Below are positions 21,335 to 32,816 of a DNA stretch of 64,000 bases, piece after piece. The stretch is from the NCBI RefSeq assembly GCF_047511655.1, contig NC_133398.1, positions 52,767,638-52,831,637 on the forward strand, written 5' to 3'. The first letter of the stretch is position 1. Every line of letters begins with the position of its first letter. The notes beneath the pieces were generated by a model. The model saw nothing but the letters and a program-made list of their open reading frames with translations, was not told the DNA's origin and made no database searches. Both the position numbers and the translations under genes were made by a program. The DNA comes from Castor canadensis. Taxonomy: Eukaryota; Chordata; Mammalia; Rodentia; Castoridae.

Positions 21335-21835
21335 GGTTTCACTTTGAGTTGCCAGGTGGATCTTCAGGCAATCAGCCAAACTTGAGCATTGAAGTCATTG
21401 TGAAGGCCAGCCTATCACTATCTCTGTTATCTAATTGGTTGCTTAGTCTTGTCAATCATACTTCAGGACCATCTCTCCAACCTGTTTCCTTCTTTTTCTC
21501 TCCATTCCTCAGGTATAGTCTTCTTGCAATAGGTTTATAGGTCTTGCTTATCGCGTCCTTATCTCTTCTCTAGCTAACTTCACTCTGCCACCAGTATTAT
21601 TTATTATATCATATCTTTGTTGAAAAATCTTGAATAATTGCACTAATTATAGGATACTGTAGACTCCTTTGTGCAGTCTGGGAGACCCTTCACTTCCTGA
21701 CTGCTGCTCAGCAAGTCTGCATCTGCTCCAGCCCTTTCCTGGTGCCTCCCAGTTATCTGCATTACACATCTGTTCCCTCTTCCCCTTCCTCGAATAATGT
21801 CTCTATCAACTTTCAAGATTCACCTTGGACAGATT
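21335..21835. other. No recognised feature
   Basis: Unique sequence with no supported gene. Confidence 0.4.
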
Positions 21836-22115
21836 CACTCCTGTAAACTCAGCACTGCAGAGGCTGAAGCAGGAGGATCATGAGTTCAAGGCTAGTTTGA
21901 GGTACAATAAGAAGGTCCTGTTTCTTTTATTTATTTATTTATTTTGAAGGCCCTGTTTCTTGACAGTGGCTCAAGTGGTAGAATGCCTGCTTAACAAGTG
22001 TGAGGCCTGGGTTCAAACCCCAGTACCACAAAAAAAAAAGAAAAGAAAAGAAAGCTGGGGGAGTGACTCTTGTGAAAGGCCCTGGATTCAATTCTCAGTA
22101 TGGGCGGGGGGTGGG
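21836..22115 (+). repeat. B1 and two ID monomers
   Basis: 21,836-21,955 B1 with a (TTTA)n insert. 21,962-22,053 ID monomer with AAAAG tail. 22,054-22,115 partial ID monomer lacking the A-box-to-centre segment, ending in a G-rich tract. Confidence 0.82.
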
Positions 22116-22132
22116 GAATCGGGGGAGACAAG

Positions 22133-22380
22133 TCAGGTTCTGGTGGCTCACACATGTAATCCTAGCTACTTGGGATGCTGAGATCTGGAGGATTGTGGTT
22201 CGAGGCCAGCCCAGGCAAATAGTTTGAAAGACCCTATCTCCAAAATAACCAGAAGAAAATGCACTGGAGGTGTGGCTCAAGCAATAGAATACCTGCTTCG
22301 TAAGCACAAAGCCTTGAGTTTAAAGTCCAGTACCAGAAAAGAAAAGAAAAAAGTAAAACAAACAAACAAACAAACAAAAG
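22133..22380 (+). repeat. Two-part SINE, type D2, (AAAC)n tail
   Basis: Left arm through ccaaaataaccaga linker, full right arm. The tail ends in (AAAC)n at 22,356-22,378. Confidence 0.9.
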
Positions 22381-22695
22381 AGGTCTCCTGGTGCTTACCA
22401 CAGGCTGTGCTCTTACATTGATTGTATAGAAAGGGGAGGCAAAGTAAACCTACCCCATATACACCTGGTCTGTATTATGAATGGGGAGATATGGGGTAGG
22501 AAAAAGAAAAAAGTAAAACTCCAGTTCTACTCCAAAAACAACAACGACAATAACAAAAATAATACTTTAGTTCTGACCAGTGATGGCCCCACAGGGACTT
22601 TATAACTTGTCTCTCTGAGTCTATAGCAGTGCCTAAGGAATAATCATTATGATGAATTCCAGAAAGAAAATACTAATTCCATGTTTTTCTTGCCA

Positions 22696-22919
22696 TTTTA
22701 TTTGTTTATTTACTGGCAGTACTGGGGTTTGAACTCAGGGCCTCATGAGTGCCAAGTCAGACACTCAGTCTGACCACTCTGCCAGCCTTTTACATGTTGG
22801 GTATTTTTTAGAAAGGGTCTTGAGAACTCTTTGCCCAGGTTGGCCTTGGACCTCGATCCTCCCGATCTCATGCCTCCTGCGTAGCTAGGATTATAGGTGT
22901 AAGCCACATGTATCTGGCC
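22696..22919 (-). repeat. Two-part SINE
   Basis: Reverse orientation, full right arm and left arm through gtaagccacatgtatctggcc. Confidence 0.88.
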
Positions 22920-22934
22920 TGTTCATTTATTTGT

Positions 22935-23210
22935 TTATTCAGTGGACTGAGGTTTGATCTTGAACTCAGTGCAAAATGCCTATAATTAAATCCTGGCTCT
23001 GCCATTTACTAGCTCCTTTTTTTGTGTGTTTGTTTCATTTGGATTTGATTTTGATTTTTTAGACAGGGTCTTGCTATGTAGCACAGACTGGCCTCAAACT
23101 CTCAGTCCCCTTGCCTTTTGAGTACCACCATATCCAGCTTAGCTACCTATTTATTTGAACAAGTTATTTAATCACTCATTTTTTCTCACTTATAAAGTGG
23201 CCATTGCTCT
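22935..23210 (+). repeat. MIR split by a B1
   Basis: MIR landmarks aatcctggctctgccattta and tactagctcc before 23,012; then a minus B1 at 23,016-23,143; then gaacaagttatttaatcact and cttataaagtgg of the same MIR. The B1 is therefore younger. Confidence 0.75.
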
Positions 23211-23720
23211 ACTTCTCGCTACATTAAAAAACCACCTTAAAACTCTATGACTTCAAATAACACTCTACTGTTTTCTTTCAAATTTTGGGGAGTTAACTGA
23301 GTTCTGTTGGGTGATTCTTATTTGGGGTGTCTCATAGGGCTGGCTGGAATTTTCTAAATACTTCTTTGACCTGACTCACAGGGCTGGGAGGTTAGTCACC
23401 GCTGGGGCTCTAGAGTATTTCTGTCTTTTGGTGTCTACTTGAAGCTTATTCACTTGGAATCTGGCTTCCCTCAGAATGAGACATTTACCAGCATAGCCTG
23501 AGGAGTTCCAGAATGTCACTTCTGCTGCATTCCATTGCCCAGTCAGGAAGGTCAGCTAGCCTCAAGGGGTGAGGAATTGCACCAATAGATGGGAGGTGTG
23601 GGAAAGAGTCTGCAGCTGTTTTTAATCCACCATGGCTCTAATAATAGTACTTACCTCAGGGCTGCTGCTTAGTTGGGTTAATATTTTTTTTACACCAATG
23701 TTGGGCACTTAATAGTACAT
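23210..23720. other. Mostly unassigned; possible MIR scrap
   Basis: aataatagtacttacctcagg at 23,638-23,658 looks like a MIR core fragment. The rest is unassigned. Confidence 0.35.
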
Positions 23721-23723
23721 ATA

Positions 23724-24031
23724 CTTTTCTTTTTTTATTTTCTGTAATGCTTAGGATCAAACCCAGGGCCTCAGGCATGGTAGGCAAGCAGTCTAGTGCT
23801 CAGTCACACCCCCAGCTGTGCCATATAGTTCTCTTATTATTCAGGAGGCAGAGATCAGGAGGATCCAGGTTCAAAGCCAACCAGGACAACAAGTTCTTGA
23901 GACCCTATCTCAAAAAAAATCCAAACAAAAAAAACCCCATCACAAAAAAAGGGCTGATAGAGTGGCTCAAGGTGTAGGTCCTGAGTTCAAGCCCCAGCAC
24001 TGCAAAAAAAAAAAAAAGAAAGAAAGAAAGG
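23724..24031. repeat. ID monomer (-) then two-part SINE (+)
   Basis: 23,724-23,815 reverse ID monomer. 23,840-24,031 D1 element missing the start of its left arm, tail (AAAG)n. Confidence 0.87.
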
Positions 24032-24154
24032 AAAGGGTGTCAGCAGCAGAAGAGCTCAGGTGCAAGAAGAGTGAAACAGAAATGATGCCTGGTTTGTGCT
24101 GTCAGGTGCAAGTCAGGCTCTCCTATACTTAAAAAACATTTTATATTCCTGGCC

Positions 24155-24223
24155 GTTTTTTTTTCTTTTATTCATATGTGCATACAATGTTTGGGTCATT
24201 TCTCCCCCCTTCCCACCTCCCCC
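24155..24223 (-). mobile_element. Very short L1 3' end
   Basis: About 69 bp: T-run, then ttcatatgtgcatacaatgt and gggtcatttctccc, the same 3' end as the two larger L1 copies here. Flanked by an 11-bp TSD tattcctggcc at 24,144-24,154 and 24,224-24,234. Confidence 0.9.
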
Positions 24224-24240
24224 TATTCCTGGCCATTTTA

Positions 24241-24340
24241 GTTTTTTTTTTTTTTTTTTTTTGGCACTACTAGGGCTTGAACTCAGGGCCTCATGCTTAC
24301 TAATCAGGTGCTCTACCACTTAAGCCACTCTGCCAGCCCC
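24241..24340 (-). repeat. ID monomer reusing the L1 target
   Basis: T-run of 22 then reverse ID arm. TSD tcctggccatttta at 24,227-24,240 and 24,341-24,354. This TSD overlaps the one of the L1 tail just upstream. Confidence 0.92.
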
Positions 24341-24354
24341 TCCTGGCCATTTTA

Positions 24355-24788
24355 AAAGAAAGTGTTCTTATGTGTGTTAGGACCCTTATAAATCTGAATA
24401 ATCTTTGTCACAGTAAATTTACTTCTAATACTGTCCACTAAGGACCTAGCAAAAATGTGTGCAAAGATACATATGGGGAACTAGATGTGTGTGTGTGCAC
24501 GCACAAAGATAGAGAAAGTGATGCCTGAGTGGAGCCTTAGAGTGTTCAGAGGAGTTAGGCCAGCCTATGGGGTGGAGAACAGGAAGAAGGGAAAGTGTTC
24601 CCATAGAGGAAGCAGCCTGTGCCAAGGTGCAGAGATGCACAGAGCAGATGGTGTGTTGGGGAACTAGAAGAGATTGCACGTTACTGGAGCAAAGAATAAA
24701 CTGTGTGTGTGGGGGGGCGGGGGTAAGACAGAAGGGGGAAGAAGTGAGTGGCAGAACACAATTACCATGTGCATTTGCTCCCTCCATT
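24355..24788. other. No recognised feature
   Basis: Unique sequence with a G-rich run at 24,707-24,723. Overlapping open frames on both strands here have no motif. Confidence 0.4.
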
Positions 24789-24861
24789 TTGCAGTGCTGG
24801 TGACAAGGCAGGCCTTTCACATGCTGGGCAAGTGCTCTACCACTCAGCTAAATCCCAGTCC
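24789..24861 (-). repeat. ID monomer
   Basis: Reverse arm (agtgctctaccactcagct). Confidence 0.83.
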
Positions 24862-25239
24862 TATGCCAATTTTAACCTCATAGCTGTGTTATTCTTCGTG
24901 TGAACAACACATTCTTTAGGTTGGCATGTATACACAGAGAGATAAGAAAACTAACCCTGTGTGGAGGAAATTTGAACCAGAAGTAGTGAGCTATCCTTGA
25001 GTTTGAATGTTGTTTGAAACAATAAAATGAGGGAGATTAAAGAGTCATGCTACTTTGATGTCAGATGAAATCATCTCTGTGTTTAATACATCGGTCAAAG
25101 TTCAAGAACTGGTTATCTTTGTAGAAGTACAGCTCCTCTTGGAAAGGTCATTACAACAGCCTGGGAGTAGTGGGGTGATGAGTTTGTTTTTTGGGTAAAA
25201 AGTTATCTTTTTAGCCGGCTCCACTGTAAAACAAGTTTG

Positions 25240-25574
25240 GGGTTTTTTTGAGACTAGGTCTCCCTATGTAGCCCAGGCTGGCCTCGAACTTGCTACCGTC
25301 CTGTCTCATCCTCCCAAATACTGGGAGTATAGGCATGAGCCACCATGCCTGGTAAAACAAAACTTTTCTCATTGTAAATAGACTTATGTTCATTTGCATA
25401 ACAAGAAATTGCTCCATATTTACCATTACTACTCTGTTTCAGAAGCTACCTGGTATTCCCACCATTTGATTGTTCTTTCTTTTTTTTTTTTTTTTTTTAA
25501 ATTTTATTTTGGTGGTCTTGGGGCTTAAACTCAGGGCCTTGCACTTGCTAGGCAGGACTCTACCACTTGAGCCA
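25240..25574 (-). repeat. B1 and ID monomer, both minus
   Basis: 25,240-25,353 B1; 25,479-25,574 ID monomer with 19-T tail. Confidence 0.88.
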
Positions 25575-25731
25575 TAGGGAAATCTTCCACCCACCTCTTC
25601 CCTGCATATGCTTCAGTTGTTCTTTGACCACAAAGATCATGACCAACACTTTGTGTCACTGTCAAACTACAGGAGAAGAAAAGAAAACCCTCTTTCTCCT
25701 ATTTTTCTAGGTTCTTTAGCTGGTCCTACAT

Positions 25732-25817
25732 TTTAAATTTTTTATTTACTTATTTATTTTTGTGATGCTGGAAATCAAACCTGGGGCCTTGTGCATGCTA
25801 CATCTGCAGCCTGGTCC
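25732..25817 (-). repeat. ID monomer, interrupted by the following LTR
   Basis: Reverse ID arm breaks off after gcatgctaca/tctgcagcc, immediately before the LTR start. Confidence 0.7.
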
Positions 25818-26428
25818 TGGGACTTCAACAGACACAAGATTAGTAAGAGGAAGACAGAGTTTATTTACATGTGCAGAGCACATACACACAGGAGAAACTC
25901 AATAATGAAACACTCACAGGGGTGGTTAAAACTTGAGGCTTACATAGTACCTTGAAAAAGAACAATTTATTTGTAGAAGAATAACAAGACAAAGGAGAAG
26001 GGTTTAGACTTTTAGGGCAGCAAACCGTGGGAAGGTAAATACATGGAGAGAAAGGAAATGGAGGCTGAGGGTTTTTCAGGGAAGCATGTTATTTAGAACC
26101 CTCTGTGAGTCCCATCTCTGGGTTGATAAACATTTGGCTAAGAAGATCTAGAATGATGAACAGTTATTTTTCTTCTCCTGCATGGAAGAGAGGGACACCT
26201 TACAACTGGGAATTTATGTCCTGCTTTTTGTCAAATGAGGGGAGGAGTGTTTCTCACATCTTTAGCCCATTGTGATCCTTATGCCACATGGCTTAAGGGT
26301 TCCCTGAGATAGAGGCACCACCAAGCACTGGCTAAACAGTAACACAGCTCACAGGTGGGTTATGAGACCCACTGGGTTGGTGACTTGAAACAATTACATT
26401 TTAAAAATGTCCCTCTCTCCATGCCTCA
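25818..26428 (-). mobile_element. Probable solo LTR, family unknown
   Basis: Read on minus: starts TGAGGCATGG and ends TTGAAGTCCCA, with AATAAA (25,865-25,860) 43 bases before the end, the usual R/U5 arrangement. The TG...CA ends are plausible but I could not find a matching TSD, so the limits are tentative. Confidence 0.45.
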
Positions 26429-26589
26429 AATAGTTCAGAAGAATGTAAGTGATTTTAAAGGGACCATTCATGGTGGAGGAACCATCTCGCAACTTGGAAT
26501 TCCGGCTACAGAATTGAAGAGGTGAGCACTAGCATGTGTGCTTCAGAGATGATCTGACCCAGCTATGCTTACAAAAGTCCAAGAAGACA

Positions 26590-26985
26590 GCATTGTGACT
26601 GTGTGACTTCGAGCAATCTACTTATCTCTCCACTTGTTTTTTTGGTGGGACTGGGGTTTGAACTCAGGGCTTTGTGCTGGCAAAGCAGGAGCGCTATTGC
26701 TTGAGCCACACCTCCAGTCTATTCTGCTCTGGTTATTTTGGAGGGGTTGGGGGCCTTGAGAACTATTTTCCAGGGTTGACCTTGAACTGAGATCCTCTGG
26801 ATCTCTCAGCCTCCCGAGGCTGGATTACAGGCCCTTGGCTCCCTAGCTTTTTCTTATCTATTGAATTGATTTTAGCAGTACCTATACCTCCGGGGGGTTT
26901 TCAAGGAACAAATGAGGTAATACAAGTGAAACTCTTAAAGAGCAATGCTTAGTCCAAATAAGTCAGTTAGCCCATGTTGTTATTA
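26590..26985 (+). repeat. MIR split by a two-part SINE
   Basis: gtgtgacttcgagcaatcta before and ttttagcagtacctatacc and aatgaggtaatacaagtgaa after a minus two-part SINE at 26,636-26,848. The two MIR halves are in register. Confidence 0.75.
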
Positions 26986-27269
26986 CAGATACAAAAAGGA
27001 GAAGGGGTCCTGAGTCTCTTATTAATTTGCAATTGACTGAGAAAGTCCCATAATATCTCTGTGTCAGGGTTTTACTAGCCTGTGAGCGAAGTTGGACTAA
27101 GTCAGTAAAATTGTGTTGTGGAGCCTTAGGGCTCACCTGAAGGATTGTAGAGGGAAAGAGGAGATCCTGAGAGCCGAATACCTACTCCACCCAGAGCTCC
27201 ATCTTGTCTCTATTTTGTCTCCATTAAAGAACTCTGCTAAACAAACCAACTACTTAACAAAATAATCTT

Positions 27270-27491
27270 GGCCAGGTGCTAATGGCTCACGCCTCAAATC
27301 CTAACTACTTGGGAGGCTGAGATTGGGAGGATCTCAGTTAAAGGCCAGCCAGGCAAGTAGTTCTCGAGACCCCCCATGTCCAAATAATAAGTAGAGAAAA
27401 ATGTACTGGAGGTGTGGCTCAAGCAGTGGAGTGTCTGCTTTGCTGTCGTGCAAAGCTCAGAGTTCAAACCCCAGTCCCACAAACACACAAA
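27270..27491 (+). repeat. Two-part SINE, type D2
   Basis: Left arm ccaggtgctaatggctcac; right arm ggaggtgtggctcaagcag. Confidence 0.9.
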
Positions 27492-27800
27492 AGCCAAGAT
27501 AATCTTTTAAGGTTATTTCAACTCAAGATTTTATAATTTTGCAAAGCTCACATTGTGTCTCTGTTGTTATGGTTTCAAAACAAAGGGTTTGAAAGTTTGC
27601 AGGATAAGATCAACTTATGACTGTAGGCACAGAACCAGGACAGCCTCTTGGTCTCCTGACAGAGATAAGAGGATCTCTCAAGGCTGATAGGAAGGAGATC
27701 TTCAAATGATCAATGTTTAATAATAATTGTGGACATTCCTGAGCCCTATTTATGGAGAAACAAATCCTGTATTATTGTTTCTTAGTTTGTTTCCCCTCCC
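27492..27800. other. No recognised feature
   Basis: Unique sequence without a supported gene. Confidence 0.4.
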
Positions 27801-27802
27801 CC

Positions 27803-28096
27803 AACACACACACACTGGGAATTGAACCCAGGGCCTCATGCTACTTGAGCTATGCCCCCAGCCCTTCAGTTTACTTTTTTTATTTTTTTTGGTGGGTCTG
27901 GGGTTTGAACTCAGGGGTTCGAGCTTGTAAAGCAGACACTTTACCACTTGAGCGACACCTGCAATCCATTTTACCCTTGTTATTTTGGAGATGGAATCCC
28001 ATGAATTATTTGACTGGACTGGCCTCAAACCTTGACCCTCCAAATTGTAGCCTCCCAAGTAGCTACGATTACAGGCACGAGCCAACAGGGCCCAGC
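27803..28096 (-). repeat. ID monomer and two-part SINE, both minus
   Basis: 27,803-27,865 ID monomer with CA-rich tail side. 27,875-28,096 type D2 element. Confidence 0.88.
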
Positions 28097-28369
28097 CTTA
28101 GTTTATTATGAATAGAGGAGTACATATTCTTTTGGACAGTGTTGGTGACAATCTAGTCTATGATTGCACGTTTATTACCCAATACTTTTCTGGGAAACTG
28201 AAGTCTCATGTGTGCTGAGTTATAACTTATTAAGAAAGAGGACCTTCAGGAAGGATTCAATCATCACTTTTACTTAGATTTGGTTTGTAAAAGGCTATAG
28301 GATGGTTATTGCCATACTATGGCAACATTCAAGCAAGAATTTGTATATTTCAAATCCAATTCTCTGTAG

Positions 28370-28471
28370 TTTTTTTTTTTTTTTTTTTTTTTTGGCAGTA
28401 CTGGTCCTTGAACTCAGGGCCTCAGGCTTGCTATACTGGTGCTCTATCACTTGAGCCACTTCACCAGCCTT
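28370..28471 (-). repeat. ID monomer
   Basis: 25-T tail, reverse ID arm. TSD around caattctct on both sides. Confidence 0.9.
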
Positions 28472-28519
28472 CAGATGCAATTCTCTAATGTAGTTCTAAT
28501 TTCGAAGCTCCAATCATTC

Positions 28520-29067
28520 TGGGCCTGTAATCCTAGCTACTCAGGAGGCAGAGACCAGGAGTATCGAGGTTTGAAGCCAGCCTGGGCAAATAGTTCTGCT
28601 AGACCCTATCCCGAAAAAACCCATCATGAAAAAAAGGCTGGTGGAGTGGTTCAAGGTATAGGTCCTGAGTTCAAACTCCAGTCCAGCCAAAAAAAAAAGA
28701 GAAAAACTCCAGTCATAAAAGAGATAATAGGCCAAGTTGGACTACAAAGACAGATCCTGTCAAGAAAAAAAGAGGTTGTAACGGTGGTGGGGAATTGAGG
28801 AAATGTTGGCCAAAGAATACAAAATTAAAGTTAGATAGGAAGAGCCAGTGCTGATGGCTCATGCCTATAATCCTAGCTACTTGGGAGGCTGAGATTGTAA
28901 GGATCTGGGTTTGAGACCAGCCCAGGCAAAGAGTTCAAGAGCCCCTACCTACAAAATAACCAAAGAAAAATGGACTGGACATGTGACTCAAGTGGTAGAG
29001 CACCTGCTTTGCCAGTTCAAAGCCCTGAGTTCAAAATCCAGTCCTACCCAAAAAAAAAAAAAAAAAG
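28520..29067 (+). repeat. Two two-part SINEs
   Basis: 28,520-28,703 D1 element lacking the first bases of its left arm. 28,843-29,067 D2 element, TSD close to gttagataggaagag / gttaggaagag. Confidence 0.88.
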
Positions 29068-29100
29068 TTAGGAAGAGTAAGTTGAAGAAATCTGTTGTAA

Positions 29101-29155
29101 GGGTTAGTAGAGTGGCTCAAGTGGAAGAATGCCTGCCTAGCAAGCCTAGCAAGCA
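29101..29155 (+). repeat. ID monomer 5' half, cut by an insertion
   Basis: Arm reads to cctagcaagcctagcaagca and is broken by the 365-bp repeat copy 2. The expected remainder is only partly present after 29,521 (gcaccaccaacaaag). Confidence 0.75.
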
Positions 29156-29520
29156 TGAGGCAGGCTAAAATTAGGGAAAGTTCAGGGCTCAGAAAAAGAC
29201 AGCCATGCTGTGACTCAGGACCACCCTCATCTGGCCTGGGAACCACCCAGGCCCCTCTTCACTCATTGATTAATGGATGAAAATCACAGGTTCCTTCCTT
29301 CTCATAGGTTAGCATAAGTTTTAAAAGCACCAGGTAAAGAGAAGCAGGCTCTCTTCCTCCAGATTCCACGTGGGCCCACCATGCTTCCCTTTGTATTTCC
29401 CTTTCCTAACTTTTCATAAACTCCATTTACACCCACATGTCCTTCCATGGATTCTTCCACATTGGACACAAAGAATTTGGAAGTCTCTGATCACAGACAC
29501 CATCCCTCCAGGCAATACCA
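29156..29520 (-). repeat. Unassigned 365-bp repeat family, copy 2
   Basis: On minus starts TGGTATTGCC and ends CCTGCCTCA, matching copy 1 at 13,003-13,375 block by block (gatcagagacttccaaattc; gaagaatccatgg; gtgcttttaaaactta). It lies inside an ID monomer, so it moved after that SINE. A possible 3-bp duplication gca flanks it. Confidence 0.8.
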
Positions 29521-29531
29521 GCACCACCAAC

Positions 29532-29582
29532 AAAGAAAGGAAAGAAAAGAAAAGAAAGAAAGAAAGAAAGAAAGAAAAGAAA
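29532..29582. repeat. (AAAG)n
   Basis: Grown from the ID tail. Confidence 0.9.
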
Positions 29583-29595
29583 TTTATTGTAGAAG

Positions 29596-29779
29596 GGACA
29601 CTGGTGGCTCATGTCTGTAATTCTAGCTACTAGGGAGGGAGAGATCAGGAGGATCTCAGCTCAAAGCCGGCCCCGGGAAATTGTTCCTGAGACCCTATTT
29701 GGAAAATACGCCACACAAAAAAGGGCTGGCCAAGTGGCTCAAGCATGAGGTCCTCAGTTCAAAACCCAGTACCACTAAA
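29596..29779 (+). repeat. Two-part SINE, type D1
   Basis: Left arm gacactggtggctcatg; shortened right arm. Confidence 0.88.
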
Positions 29780-29896
29780 AATATCTGTTGTTGATATAAT
29801 GTAATGTAGTTATACTCCTGAAAAATGCTGAGAAAGAGGATGTGTTGCCCCCAAATGACAACTATGTGAGATAATGCAAGTGTTACCAGATTTAAC

Positions 29897-29902
<6 letters not shown>

Positions 29903-29970
<68 letters not shown>
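29903..29970. repeat. (AT)34 microsatellite
   Basis: Perfect 68-bp AT run placed where the tail of the following minus ID monomer would be; able to extrude a cruciform. Confidence 0.95.
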
Positions 29971-29977
<7 letters not shown>

Positions 29978-30364
29978 AATACTGGGGTTTGAACTCAGGG
30001 CCTCAAGTTTTGTGCTCTGCCACTTGAGCCATGTACCAGATCTTTTTGCTTTATTTTTTAAATTGGTCTCGTTTTTTGCCTGGGGCAGCCTAGGACTTCC
30101 ATCCTTCTACCTATGCTTCCCACATAGCTGGGATGGCAGAAATGTGTCAGAAGCTCAGATTTCCTTCCTTCCTTCCTTCCCTCTCTCCTTTCTTTCTTCC
30201 TTCTTTTCTCCTGAACTCAGGGCCTATACTTCAAACCATGCCATCACCCCTTTTTTGTGATGGTCTCACCAACTATTTGCCCAGGCTGGCTTCTAACCAA
30301 GATCCCCCTGATCTCTGCTTCCTAAGTAGCTAGGATTATGGGCGTGAGCCACCAGCACCTGGCA
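29971..30364 (-). repeat. Minus SINE remnants with (TTCC)n
   Basis: 29,971-30,042 ID arm, 30,060-30,139 B1-like arm, (TTCC)n near 30,161-30,212, then a D1 element 30,213-30,364. The order suggests one SINE's tail expanded as TTCC next to another. Confidence 0.8.
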
Positions 30365-30477
30365 GAAGTCCAGATTTCAATGTGTATGTACTTTGTATAT
30401 CATGTACTTTGTACAAGATAAATACAATTTTATTGGTCAGTTTCAAAATAAGTAAATTTAGAAAATGAAGAAAGAGA

Positions 30478-30921
30478 TCATAGGATCAAACCCAGGACCT
30501 TGAGCATGCTAGGCAAGTGCTCTACCACTGAGCCACACCCTCAGTCTGTGTGGGATGTTAAAATGTTAAATGACTGAAGGTTTTTGGTGAATAATAAGCT
30601 TATGATGTGTTTTCTGTTGGATTAAGCTACAAACAGTACTCTTATTTTTCCTACATTTCAGACTTTCCCAGAATAAAAACTGTTATGCCTGCCCTAGCAA
30701 CCATGATGCCCTGGGTTCAAACATGAGCACTACAAAAAAAAAAGTTTAGCTTTATAAGCCTGTGTTAAATTCTAGTATATGAGCTCCATTCTGTTATTTC
30801 CATCTTGCCTTCCCTAGTGTCTCTGAACTACAGTTTTCATTTCATGCAGTAGTTTTGTTTTGTTTTTTACAGTGCTGGGGATCAAACCCAAGGCATCACA
30901 CATGCAAGCCTTGCTGGGCCT
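30478..30921. repeat. ID monomers and fragments
   Basis: 30,478-30,546 reverse ID; 30,685-30,745 plus ID 3' fragment; 30,853-30,921 reverse ID fragment. Confidence 0.78.
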
Positions 30922-31057
30922 GTATGAAATAGTTTAAGGGCAATGACTTTCTTCAGATAAGACACATGATCCCTCGGAGGTGTGCAGCTTCTTCTGTTTA
31001 ATATTTAATTCTCATTTTGAACTCACCTACTTCAGGCTGTGTTACAAGTTATTGCAG

Positions 31058-31059
<2 letters not shown>

Positions 31060-31099
<40 letters not shown>

Positions 31100-31100
31100 A

Positions 31101-31131
<31 letters not shown>
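31060..31131. repeat. (GT)n(GA)n compound microsatellite
   Basis: About 28 bp GT followed by about 44 bp GA with two AA interruptions. Confidence 0.95.
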
Positions 31132-31765
31132 TCTCCTCGCCCCCCCTTAGTTCTTATGGTGGCTCTTTGGCTGGATCTAGGAATCCAATTAATACAAGAG
31201 CTGGTTATCGAGGGAAGAGCATTAAAATTTCATTAATTTTACAGGTGCACGGGAATCTTCACACAAGAGTGAAGTCTAATAAATGACTGAAGCAGTATGG
31301 TTTTCTACTTTTTAGACAAAGAGCAATAGATTTGCAAAGGAATGACAAGACAGATGGATCTCTGGACTAGGCCGTAAACTCTAGGGATGTTTATAAAAGC
31401 TACTTGGGGTGGCGGTAGGAAATGCAGAAGCTACTGGAAGATAAGGATTGCTTCAGTTTGTTTATTCAGGTTCCCTGCGGCCCGAATTATCAACGATCTG
31501 TAATCAAGGCTCTGCACCAGCCCTGGAATGGGAGGACAGTCCTCAAAGGGGAATCTTTATGGTTTGCTGTGTGCAGGGAAGACAGGACGAGTGACCCCTT
31601 CAGAAGTTACAGTCCTCACTGCATTTCAGCTTGAAAGTATCCACATAGTAATTTAACATTTAGAGGTAGCATGTCCTTAATGCCTTCACAGTCAACATAA
31701 CGTATGAATGTAAGTATGTAGTGTTTCTATGTTTTTATGAAAAATTAAAGTCTAAATTTTATACT
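31132..31765. other. No recognised feature
   Basis: Unique sequence. The 70-codon frame at 31,422-31,634 has no domain, no signal and no clear exon boundaries. Confidence 0.4.
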
Positions 31766-31768
31766 AAT

Positions 31769-31959
31769 TTTTTTTTTCAGTACTGGGGCTTGAATTCAGG
31801 GCCTACACCACAAGCCACTCTACCAGTCCCTTTTTTGTGATGGGCTTTTTTTGAGATAGGGTCTCAACAACTATTTGCCTGGTCTGGCTTAGAACCTTGA
31901 TCCTCCCGATCTCTGCCTTCTGAGTAGTTAGACAGGTGTGAGCCATGGGTTCCCAGCAC
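31769..31959 (-). repeat. Two-part SINE, type D1
   Basis: T-run, then reverse D1 element. Short TSD actaat. Confidence 0.88.
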
Positions 31960-32135
31960 TAATCATTCTTATATCTACATTTTTCCCAATGATGAAAAGT
32001 ACTGTACATACAGTGCTTAGCCTTGACCCCTGTCTCTGGGTTTCCCTAGTCAGAGATGACCACTGGTGGCTATTCCTAACATATCTTTTCAAAGATATTC
32101 AAGACATTTTTTCTGACATAGGAAACCAAAACTTG

Positions 32136-32574
32136 GTTGGGGATGAAGTGCAGTGGTAGAGGGCTTGCTCAACATGTGCAAGCCCCTGGGTCCATTCCCC
32201 ACCCAGAAGCAAAACATCTATATATAGAGTGACCCAAGTGGTAGAGCGCCTGCCTAGCAAGTTTGAGGCCCTGAGTTCAAACTCCAGTACTGCCAGAAAA
32301 AAAACACAAAACTTGTATATACAATATTTCATGTGCTCCTAGAAGTTAGGCAGAAGAGGTCTTCTCCAAAGTTGCCAGGCACTACTGGCTCACACCTGTA
32401 ATCCTAGCTACTCAGGAGGCAGAGATCAGGAGGATTGTGATTCGAAGCCAGCCAGGGCAAATAGTTCAAGATACCCTGTCTCAAGAAAACCCATCACAAA
32501 AAAGGACTTGGTAGAGTGGCTCAAGGTGTAGACCCTGAGTTCAAACCCCAGTACTGCCAAAAAACAAAAAAAAA
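32136..32574 (+). repeat. Two ID monomers and a two-part SINE
   Basis: 32,136-32,217 and 32,226-32,309 ID monomers; 32,373-32,574 D1 element. A 17-base A-run plus ggctcat is repeated at about 32,563 and 32,611. Confidence 0.88.
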
Positions 32575-32816
32575 AGGCTCATTTTTGCCTAATAGAATGT
32601 TTATAGATTAAAAAAAAAAAGGCTCATAGTTGTTAAACATTTTAGCTATGTTTGTAACTAGTAAGTCAATCAGTCAATCGTACAGTCAGTTAAAAGGTTT
32701 CATTGGGTACCTCTTGTCACCAAGCACTGGGTTAAAGAGTAGAGCCAAGACTCAAGTTCAAATATATTATAACTCAGTGTTGTTTTTGTTACTTTCAGTA
32801 GTTCTTGAATGCCTTA

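Noticed and set aside
31422..31634. 70-codon plus frame in unique sequence
   Set aside because: Too short, no family, no exon borders.
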